A stretch of DNA of 64,000 nucleotides from Cephalotus follicularis (Eukaryota; Streptophyta; Magnoliopsida; Oxalidales; Cephalotaceae). Location of the stretch: NCBI GenBank assembly GCA_001972305.1, contig BDDD01000364.1, positions 143,769 through 207,768 of the forward strand, given 5' to 3'. Positions 1 through 8,873 of the stretch are shown piece after piece (positions within the stretch are counted from its first letter, which is position 1; each line of letters starts with the position of its first letter). The notes below the pieces were generated by a model that worked only from the letters and a program-made list of their open reading frames with translations, ran no database searches and was not told the DNA's origin. Position numbers and translations under genes: made by a program.

Positions 1-406
1 TATATCGTAGAATAATTAATTTTTGTATGGACAAATGAAATAATAGATATTTCGATTGATTTAAATATTTACATAGATCACTCAGATGTATAAAATATTA
101 AATTTAATAATTAAATTAAATATTATTAATCAAAATAACTTCTTTTTGTAATAGAAAAAGTCAATCCCAATAAATAAGAAAAAATGATTCGAACCAATCT
201 CTTTTATGAATATCATTTAAAAATAATCAATAACACGCTTTCTTTTCACGAAATCAAACTGGAACAAAGAATATCTATCATTAACAAAAAAGTTTCTCTG
301 AGTATATAACACTCTAGAGTAAATCTAAGGGAGATTTAACGTAATATCCCAATTTGATCCAAAGGGAAATATAATTTGGGATCTAGACATCATACAACAC
401 TGTCAC
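1..406. other. AT-rich intergenic DNA
   Basis: Very AT-rich sequence with no open frame that resembles a protein and no clear repeat. I see nothing to annotate before the small transposon that begins at 407. Confidence 0.6.
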
Positions 407-598
407 GAATCCAATTCCTCTATAATAATTGTAGGTACAATTATTGTAGAGAGCCGTTAAATTAAAATCCAATGGCTATAAATACACCATATTAGAAAAT
501 ACATTTTCTGAGGTGGTATATTTGTAGCAATTAGATTTTAATCTAATGGCTGAAACTGCAATAATTACGGGTACAATTATTGGAGGTGATTTGGATTC
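407..598. mobile_element. MITE with perfect 9-bp target duplication
   Basis: A 192-bp non-coding element whose ends are inverted repeats (GAATCCAA at the left, TTGGATTC at the right). Most of its length can fold back on itself: the stretch around 465-495 pairs with 515-550. It is flanked by an exact 9-bp direct repeat, CACTGTCAC, at 398-406 and 599-607. A 9-bp duplication is usual for Mutator-type (MULE) transposition, so a MULE-derived MITE is the likely class. It encodes nothing. A degraded relative lies near 18440-18630. Confidence 0.8.
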
Positions 599-607
599 CA
601 CTGTCAC

Positions 608-1171
608 AACAAGTTCGTCCTAACCACTGGACGATTTCACTGCACTTCTTTGATGGTGATAGCGAATGCTATATTTGCACAATATTAACCTTGAAACTTT
701 AGTTAATTAATATAGAGAGACAGACAATGTGTGTGTGAGTAAGAGAAAATTATTTATTTATAGACACTTTAATTAAGTAATTTATTGTTATTATTTTTTA
801 ATTCATCGTAACATTTGATGTTCTATGTGTAGATAATAGATACAAATTTGTAACTCAATTGAATATCTCTAAGACTCTAGTTATTTCATCTACACGTACA
901 AAATTTATCTGTTCTATAAGTTACTTATATATTATAAAAGATTAATATTTTTTATGAAATTTTTACAAATTTTCAACTCGATTGAATATATTTAACTATT
1001 TAATCTACACACAAAATTTATTTGTTCTATAATATATTTATGTACAATAAAAGATTAACATTTTTTATGAAATTTCTATCGATGTCCTATCGGCTTAAAA
1101 TTTTACATGACTGATCTATACTTATAGAATATCAAATGTAATAATTAGATTTAAAAAATATTAATAATAAG
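608..1171. other. AT-rich intergenic DNA
   Basis: AT-rich sequence with short near-repeated phrases around 900-930 and 1005-1035 (variants of a stretch reading ATCTACACRYACAAAATTTAT). No gene, promoter or RNA is supportable. Confidence 0.5.
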
Positions 1172-2095
1172 TGTTGATACAGAAATCCTTCTCTCAACAG
1201 TATCCTACGTGGAGGACTTTGATTTGTTAAGAGAAACGCTTTGTCACTGATGCCTTGAGGAAGAATCTGGTCTCGGACACCTGCACAAAGTAACAATGGT
1301 GGAAAGTCCAGGAGGTTGTACTCCCGGGGACACTCCGACGCTCAAGTTAGTCAAGTGCAGATGAAATTATGTGCTCTTGAATGTAGAAATTGCTGACCTT
1401 TGTTCAATGTGTTGAACTTGTATTTATAGTGGAATTTTGTAACTGTTGGAGCGTGTAAATCGGATGTGATTGGTATCCCCTAGGGAAATGCCGAGGATCT
1501 CGGACATTCCCCTTATCTCCGCCTATAATGTCGCTGTTTCCTTTGTTGTAGTTGATTGTGACTCAATCTCCTTGTTTGGATAAGTACAAATCCCATTGAA
1601 TCTGGTGATGATGATCCCCTTATCCCGTAGATAAGGTTAAGATCCTCCGTGAGAGAATTGCAGAAGAAATCAACTATGATACTGTTGCCGAGGTTGTATG
1701 CCCCTCAATGTTTCCTTCTCCTCCTCAGTAATATGTGCTTAAGTAGCAAAGTCCCCCTTTAGTCCGAGGAGGAGCTTCTCAGCTTCTGTGTAGTGGAGGG
1801 AGTTCCTCCTGTTCTCCACCTGATAGATACTTTGGGCCGAGGGAGTCCTCGGCCCTCACACCATGAGTATGGTCTTCTGCCATTGAGTCCGAGGAGTTTC
1901 CTCGGACTTGTGGTCTCAGTGTGTTGTCCTCAACAAATAATGATCCTCGGCCCTAGGTTCGAGGAGGGCATTCTTTGTCATGTGTGTGCTCCTCGGCATC
2001 CCCTGCTTGTCAAGCTTGTAATCCCTCTTGGACAACTGGTCTAGTCTACAGTGGACACGTGTCCTTGCTATTATAAGCATATTTTTCCTCCATCA
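1172..2095 (-). repeat. Element 1 3' LTR
   Basis: On the plus strand it begins TGTTGATAC and ends CCTCCATCA, so on the element strand it is TGATGG...TATCAACA. The first and last parts match the LTR at 7595-8470 well, including a TATAAATA box (complement at 1421-1428), but about 1600-1800 is largely unlike the corresponding part of the other LTR. Confidence 0.85.
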
Positions 2096-2111
2096 TATGC
2101 CCCCCCGGTCC
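2096..2111 (-). promoter_or_regulatory. Element 1 polypurine tract
   Basis: The complement of this stretch is a G-rich purine run ending GGGGGGGCATA, directly against the start of the 3' LTR. This is where plus-strand DNA synthesis of an LTR retrotransposon is primed. Elements 3 and the right-edge copy have a similar GGGGCATA next to their 3' LTRs. Confidence 0.7.
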
Positions 2112-2341
2112 TTGTTCTCTGAGCTTGGTCAGAGGAGGAGGACCAGAGTTGAGAGCCGTGGCCCAGGCAATACTCCTCTGCAGTATGTCCTGTTAGCTTT
2201 TCCTTGCACAAATGGTCCGAGGCTGAGAGTATAACCTTTGTTGTTCCTCTGCCACACCCCCTAGTCTTCTTGAGCCAAGGATTGCGTCTAAATTTTTCTT
2301 CTGTGTGTTGTGATTGATCTCTGCACTTGTACTTGTTAATA

Positions 2342-2690
2342 ATTCCCTTAGGAATTTTTGTCTTCACAGTAGTCTCGGACTTCTCAAGCAAATAAACACT
2401 TGACAGCCCAAAGTCTTAAATAACTTAACAAAAATGTAAGTGAAAGGAGATCTGCCTTCTCGGACTTAATCTTCTCGGAATTCTTGAATACTTGAACTTT
2501 GTCAATATATACTGGTAATTCCCCTAGGAATTTTATCGTCGTTGTGACCTCGGACTCCTCACATAAGTGGGAAACTAACTCCACAGAGGTTTAAATAACC
2601 AATAATAAGAAGAACAAGCCCTTGCATTCTCGGACTTAATTGATCCCACATGTGTAATGACAGTTCCTTGGAACTTTTAACTTAGCACAA
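2342..2690. repeat. Diverged ~176-bp tandem duplication
   Basis: TTCCCTTAGGAATTTT...CTCGGACTTCTC at 2342 recurs as TTCCCCTAGGAATTTT...CTCGGACTCCTC at 2518, and the following phrases (a TTAA-rich stretch, then CTCGGACTTAAT) are also repeated. A third, partial start may lie near 2660. The units are diverged and non-coding. Confidence 0.5.
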
Positions 2691-3089
2691 ATCACTATCC
2701 TTTGGTGGGCGAGGTTACTAAAGCTTGATAGTCCCCGTAGGACCCTTCACCTTTGAGAGTACTTTAATTTGACAGCATCTCAGTCTTCATCATATCTTTA
2801 CACTCATAGCTTGAGTTCTTGATCTGCTCGGACAAGTTCCCATGGGTTTGCCGAGGAGAGTATCGTCTGACCTAGGATGTTCTAGGACAGGTCGGCTGAG
2901 CTTTCAGTCCACTTAGAGACACTTGTATTAAAGTGCTCAGTCCGACGAGCTTGATCGTTGCGAGTTCCCATGGATTCGCCTTTCAAGTCACGATTTTAGG
3001 CCTGGTTGGACAAGTTCCCATGGTGTTGTCAACCAATTCTTGCTCCCTTTGGAGTCTTGGTGCTTCCTTGGAAGTCTTTGTTGATAAGT

Positions 3090-3230
3090 ATAGGTACTTC
3101 TCGGAAGGAGTCTTTTTGTGTGCTCCTCGGAAGGAGGCTTTTGTTCGCTCCTTGGAAGGAGGCTTTTTGTGGGCTCCTCTGAAGGAGGCTTTCGTGTGCT
3201 CCTCGGAAGGAGGCTTTTTGAATGAGCATC
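3090..3230 (-). repeat. ~30-bp tandem repeats after pol in element 1
   Basis: Four to five units of about 30 bp built on CTCCTCGGAAGGAGGCTTTTTG. The segment TCC..GGA can pair with itself, so each unit could form a small hairpin. Arrays of similar design but different sequence lie at the same place in elements 2 and 3. Confidence 0.75.
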
Positions 3231-3517
3231 CTTGGATGCTCTTGAACGCCTGTTTGGCTGGTCTTCGTGAGACCTCGGCTTGAATTGATTTTCTTTTTGA
3301 GAATTAGCCTCCGTAAGGCTTATGAAGCTTTGGATCTTGGTGCCCCCTTGAGGGCATGGTCCGAGATGCTTTAGCTTATGACTGAGGGAGTTGATCGGCG
3401 GCTGTTCAGAGGTTTGAGGACATGAACATTGGGCCTCCGGTCCCTTGCAAACTTGGAACTATGATGTTGAACACAAATCTTGAAAAATTTCAAAATTTCA
3501 TTGAAAATATCTTACAT

Positions 3518-6500
3518 TTATTGATAGTACTTTCTCAGATGCTCGGAATTCCAAGCTCTGGCAATCTCCCTACCCCCCAAAGTTTCAAGTTTGAATGTTC
3601 CTGGGCGGAGGACCCTTTTGATCTTGTAGGGGCCTTCCCAGGCAGGGGCTAGCTTTCCTCTGGTACCAGTAGGATCAGCAACGGCCGAGTTCTGTAGAAC
3701 CAGGTCTCCTTGCCTCAGCGGTCTTGGGCTTACTTTCTTGTTGTAGTAACGGCTCACCCTCTGCTGGTAGGCTGCAACTCTAATTGTAGCTTTATCTCTG
3801 AGTTCTTCTACAAGGTCGAGGAGGCATCTCAGCCCTTCTTCATTGTTATTCTCGGTAAAGTGTACCACTCTTGGTGATTGTACTCCAACCTCTACTGGTA
3901 TCATGGCTTCTGTTCCAAAGCATAAACTGTATGGGGATTCACCGGTGGTAGTCCGAGGAGTGGTTCTGTATGCCCATAGCACACTTGGTAGTTCCTCGGT
4001 CCACCTTCCCTTGCTGTCTTCTAGGCGCTTTTTCAAGCCCGAGATGATTTCTCTGTTGATCACCTCGGCTTGACCATTACTTTGAGGGTAGGCTACTGAA
4101 GCAAGCCTATGCTCTATCCTCCATTCTCTGCAAAAGTCTCGGAAAGCTTGGCAATCAAACTGCTTACCATTATCTGTGATAATGGTCCTCGGAACACCAA
4201 ATCTGCATATTATCGACTTCCACACAAAACTCTCTGTGTTCTTCTCCGTAATTGTGGCCAAGGGCTCTGCCTCTACCCACTTAGTGAAGTAATCCACTGC
4301 TACAATGAGAAACTTCCTCTGGCCCGTAGCCATTGGTAGTGGTCCGACGAAGTCCATTCCCCATTGTGCGAAGGGCCACGGGGCCGTTATTGAGGTCAGA
4401 AGTTGAGAAGGCCTTCTGCTTATATTGGCATTCCTCTGACACTTGTCACACTTCCTCACTAAGTTTATAGCGTCTTGATGCATAGTCGGCCAGTAATACC
4501 CTTGCCTTAGAAGATTATGAGACAAAGTCCTGCCCCCAGTGTGATTTCCACAAATTCCTTCATGAACTTCCTTTAACGCGTAGTCAGCCTCTGAGGGGCT
4601 TAAACATCTCAGCCAAGGGAATGAGAAAGACCTTTTGTAGAGGATCCCATCTCGGAATTGGAACCTATTGGCCCTGTACACCAGCTTCCTTGCCTCCACG
4701 GGGTCCTCGGGCAGGATCCCGTCCCTTAGCCAAATAACAAAGGGAGTCATCCAATTTGGCTCCTGTAAATCATCAATGTCCATTACCTCTGCTTGAGAGA
4801 TGGTTGGACGCTCCAGGTAATCAACTAGCACTGTTTGGTTCTTCTCCAACTCCTCTGTCGTTGCTAGCTTTGAGAGTTGGTCTGCTCGGACATTCTATGC
4901 TCTTGGCACCTTCACAATCCTCAACACTTCGAAGGCCGAGTTCATGCCTTGAAAATGGGACAAGTACTTCATCATAAGGTCTTCTCTAGCCTCATACTCC
5001 CCATTTGCCAAACCAACTACTAGCTGATAATCACTTGAGGCTTCAATTCTCTGCACCTCCAAGTGTTTTGCAATCGTCAATCCAGCTATCAAAGCTTCCC
5101 ACTCAGCTTCATTATTCGTGGCTTTGAATTTGAACCTCAAAGCGTACTCCAATGTCCACCCATCTGGACTTGTCAATACCAATCCTGCTCCACTGCCAGT
5201 GAGGCATAGGTTGGCCAGTAGTAGCCTTGCCTTAGCAACTTGTGAGACAAAGTTCTGCCCCCAGTGTGGTTGCCACAAATTCCTTCATGAACTTCCCTCA
5301 GAGCATAATCGGCCTCTGAAGGGTTTAAACATCTTAGCCAAGGGAATGAAAAAGACCTTTTGTAGAGGATCCCGTCTCGGAATTGGAACCTGTTGGCTCT
5401 GTAAACAAGCTTCCTCGCCTCCACAGGGTCCTCGGGTAGGACCCCGTCCCTTAGCCAAATAACAAAGGGAGTCATCCAATTTGGCTCCTGTGGATCATCT
5501 ATGTCCATTACCTCTGCTTGAGAGATTTTTGGACGCTCCAGGTAATCAACTAGCACTGTTTGGTTCTTCTCCAATTCCTCTGCCGTTGCTAGCTTTGAGA
5601 GTTGGTCTGCTCTGACATTCTCTGCTCTTGGCACTTTCATAACTCTAAAAATTTTAAAGGCTGATTTCATGCCTTGCAAGTGGGCTAAGTACTTCACCAT
5701 AAGGTCTTCTCTGGCCTCATACTCCCCATTTGCCAAACCAACCACCAGCTGAGAATCACTTGAGGCTTCAATCCTCTGCACCTCCAAGTGCTTTGCGATC
5801 GTCAATCCAGCTATCAGAGCTTCCCACTCAGCTTCATTATTTGTGGCTTTGAATTTGAATCTCAAAGCATACTCCAATGTCCACCCATCTGGACTTGTCA
5901 ATACCAATCCTGCTCCACTGCCGGTGAGGCATGAGGATCCATCCACTGATAACTTCCACATCCCCTTCTCACTCTCGGAAGGGTTCTCCTCCATACACTC
6001 CGTAGGTGTATTATCTCCAACAAAGTCGGCCAGTACCTGAGATTTGATTGTTGGTCTGGCTTCGAACTTCACATCATACTCGCCTAGTTCGACTGACCAC
6101 TTGATTAGTCTGCCCGAGGTATCAGGCTTGGCAAGAACTTTTTTGAGTGGTTTGTCAGTCAGAACCTTGATTGTATGGGCTTGAAAATATGGCCTCAGCT
6201 TTCTGGCCGAGATGATTAACGCGTAAGCAAACCTCTCCACCTCTGGGTACCTTCCCTCTGTATCGTTCAAGGCCTTGCTCACATAATACATTGGCCTTTG
6301 AATTTTGTCCTCTTCTCGGACTAGCACTGCACTCACTGCGCCCGAGGTGGCCGCAAGGTATAAATACAGGTCTTCTCCATCCTTAGGTTTTGAGATCAAA
6401 GGAGGAGAAGCCAAATACTCCTTCAACTTATCGAAGGCTGCTTGACAGTCATCTGACCACGAGAATCCCTTGGGATCCCTAAGAATTTTAAAGAAGGGAA

Positions 6501-7549
6501 GGCACTTCTCTGCCGACTTGGACACAAACCTACTCAAGGCTGTAATCTTCCCATTCAACCTCTGGACGTCCCTGATGGTTTGAGGTGGCTTCAGGCTTTG
6601 TATTGCCGAGATCTTCTCTGGATTGGCCTCTATTCCTCTGCTTGAGACCATGAATCCGAGGAACTTTCCTGAGATGACCCCAAATGTGCACTTGGACGAA
6701 TTGAGCTTCATATTGTACCTCCTCAACACTTCAAATGTCTCCTCCAAGTCTTTCACATGAGGGCTTCTGGCCGGTGTCTTGACGAGCATGTCGTCTATAT
6801 ACACCTCCATATTCTTCCCAATCTGAGGCTCAAAAATCTTGTTCACTAGACGCTGGTAGGTGGCCCCTGTATTCTTCAAGCCAAAAGGCATGACCTTGTA
6901 ACAATACATTCCTCGGTCAGTTATGAATGCTGTCTTCTCCTCATCCGGCCTGTGCATGGGGATTTGGTTGTACCCCGAATAGGCATCCAAGAAGCTTAGT
7001 AATATATAGCCCGAGGTCGCATCCACCAGCTGATCTATCTTCGGGAGAGGGAAGTTATCTTTAGGGCAGGCTTTGTTGAGGTCCGTGAAGTCTATGCACA
7101 TCCTCCATTTCCCATTGGCCTTTTTGACTAACACAGGGTTTGCTAGCCAGTCCGAGTAGGGTGGAGGACTCAGCTCTCTGAGACGCATTGATCTCAGCTC
7201 TCCTTCCCAGGGGATTGTTGTCCCCTGACCGCCTAGGGGGAAGTTCGTCTCCCCTTGGTGGGTTTCGCCTGGCACCTCGTGGGTGCCTTGTCTCCACCTC
7301 TGGCCTATGAGGGCCAGAAACTCCTCGGACCACTGGGTGAGCAGGCCCGGCTTGTTGTTGGTTGGCCAAAGTTGTGACCAACAGATCTGTGATACGCTCC
7401 ATCCCTTGGAGAAGCTGATTGAGTTGCTCCCCTGTAACGGGAGCTTGTTGTTGTGCCACCACTTGGGCGACTTCTTCTGGAGGAGCTATGACCTCCTGGT
7501 GTTGTTGGCTGCCAGTGGCTCCAACTAGGGTATTCTTCCTTGGAGGCAT
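3518..7549 (-). pseudogene. Element 1 Gag-Pol remnant (gag N-terminus fused to RT, dual RNase H, integrase)
   Basis: The frame begins MPPRKNTL at 7549, just after the primer site, and matches the Gag start of elements 2 and 3 to about 7175. There it jumps into reverse transcriptase at SDWLANPVLVKK, so about 2.3 kb (most of Gag, the protease and the first RT residues) is missing. RT is otherwise readable with its catalytic YIDD at 6790-6801, followed by the RT-linked RNase H, then the second archaeal-type RNase H typical of Tat elements (start KLSVDGSS near 5955). A 725-bp tandem duplication interrupts the order. The integrase part (4849-3518) keeps its zinc-binding H/C region and D...D...E core (MDFVGP, TDNGKQFD, NGQAEVINR). 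Copy A of the duplication has a stop near 4899. No complete polyprotein can be made from it. Confidence 0.9.
4481..5929 (-). repeat. 725-bp tandem duplication inside element 1 pol
   Basis: Two adjacent copies of the segment covering the end of the second RNase H and the start of integrase. Copy A is about 4481-5205 and copy B about 5206-5929. Matching landmarks are 725 bp apart at both ends (GGCCAGTA at 4488 and 5213; GTGAGGCAT at 5199 and 5924). The copies differ by scattered substitutions. A short GCAT match is present at the junctions. Because 725 is not divisible by three, the duplication shifts the frame. Confidence 0.9.
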
Positions 7550-7574
7550 GATCGGTGATGACTTTTTGTAGCGT

Positions 7575-7594
7575 TTCACACAGACGGCGCCATC
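7575..7594 (-). promoter_or_regulatory. Element 1 primer binding site
   Basis: On the minus strand, directly after the 5' LTR, the sequence contains TGGCGCCGTCTGTG, as in elements 2 and 3. This is where a host tRNA primes minus-strand DNA synthesis. I do not assign the tRNA. Confidence 0.75.
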
Positions 7595-8470
7595 TGCTGA
7601 TACATAAATCCTTCTCTCAACAGTATCCTACGTGGAAGACTTTGATTTGTTAAGAGAAACGCTTTATCACTGATGTCTTGAGGAAGAATCTGATCTCGGA
7701 CACCAGCACAAAGTAACAATGGTGGAAAGTCCAGGAGGTTGTACTCCCGGGGACACTCCGACGCTCAAGTTAGTCAAATGCAGATGAAATTATGTGCTCT
7801 TGAATGTAGAAATTGCTGACCTTTGTTCAATGTGTTGAACTTGTATTTATAGTGGAATTTTGTAACTGTTGGAGCGTGTAAATCGGATGTGATCGTTATC
7901 CCCTAGGAAATACCGAGGATCTCGGACATTCCCTTATCTCCGCCTGTAATGTCGCTGTTTTCCTTTGTTGTAGTTGATCGTGACTCAATCTCCTTGTTTG
8001 GATAAGTACGAATCCCAACAAATCTGCTGAAGATTATCTCCTTATCCCGTAGATAAGGTTTAGGTCATCCGTTTGCATAGCCGTAAAGGAAAGCGAGTCT
8101 CTGCTATGGTTCCGAGGATGAAACAAGTGTGAATACGTCCGAGGAGGAGGTCCTCAATTTTTGTGTATAGGAGAGCGTATCTCCTGTTCTCCGCCTGATA
8201 GATACTTCGGGCCGAGGGAGTCCTCAGCCCTTACACCGTGAACATGGTCTTCTGCCTTTGAGTCCGAGGAGTGTCCTCGGACTTGTGGTCTCAGTGTGTT
8301 GTCCTCAAAAAATAATGAACCTCGGCTCTTGGTCCGAGAAGGGCATTCTTTGTCATGTGTGTGCTCCTCGGCACGGCCTGTCTGTCAGGCTTGCAATCCT
8401 TGATGGACAACTGGTCAAATCTGCTGTGAACATGTGTCCTTATTTTTACTAACATATTTTTCCTCCATCA
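7595..8470 (-). repeat. Element 1 5' LTR
   Basis: An 876-bp LTR running TGATGG...TATCAGCA on the minus strand. The TATAAATA box has its complement at 7844-7851. This LTR would promote the element away from COQ9, whose start codon is about 400 bp to the right. Confidence 0.85.
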
Positions 8471-8873
8471 ATTTTATTTATTATATATGAGACAAGATAA
8501 ATTATGATAAAATTTTTAATTTGTCACTTATATTATATTACTCATATCACTTAATAAAGTACAGATTCTAATTAACGTACTCCGTAATTTTGTGAATCTT
8601 GGTTTATTATATATTTGTTATATTTCGTTTGTTGTTAATAATGTTTTTTTTAACGTAAATCCGGACATTCAAAAAAGAAAAAGAAAAATCATCGGCTGAG
8701 GTAATTGACACGTGGATGCATGAAACATAGAAACGTGGAAGAAGGAAAAAACGACATTTTGTTTTTTAGATCTTCGTCAACGAATAGCGCCCGATTTGGA
8801 TTCCTCACTCACTCACTTTCTTTGTGTCTCTCTCTCCGTCTCGCACAGTGACTGACTGATTGACGATTACAAA
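8471..8873 (+). promoter_or_regulatory. COQ9 upstream region
   Basis: The 403 bp between the 5' LTR of element 1 and the COQ9 start codon. It is AT-rich to about 8690, then carries a pyrimidine-rich CACTCACTCACTTTC...TCTCTCTC stretch at 8808-8845 that looks like a plant leader or core-promoter pyrimidine patch. No clear TATA box. The host promoter must lie here or extend into the LTR. Confidence 0.5.

Larger units (their letters stand above)
2112..3517 (-). other. Element 1 non-coding 3' region
   Basis: The sequence between integrase and the polypurine tract. It is homologous to the region just after pol in elements 2 and 3: for example the block at 2880-2935 matches the complement of 57000-57065. 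It contains several copies of GTTCCCATGG (near 2838, 2967 and 3016). The three-exon antisense gene that follows pol in elements 2 and 3 is missing here, so this region is shortened. Confidence 0.65.
1172..8470 (-). mobile_element. Element 1: defective Ty3/gypsy retrotransposon, Tat lineage
   Basis: A 7.3-kb LTR element read on the minus strand. In element order it has a 5' LTR (7595-8470), a primer site (7575-7594), a Gag-Pol remnant (7549-3518), a non-coding 3' region (3517-2112), a purine tract (2111-2096) and a 3' LTR (1172-2095). It is placed in the Tat lineage by the Pol domain order, which includes a second RNase H before integrase, and by close similarity to elements 2 and 3. It lacks most of gag, the protease, the start of reverse transcriptase and the antisense gene. 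It carries a 725-bp internal tandem duplication. The 5-bp flanks (ATAAG and ATTTT) do not match and the two LTRs differ strongly in the middle, so the copy looks rearranged after insertion or recombinant. It is not autonomous. Confidence 0.9.
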
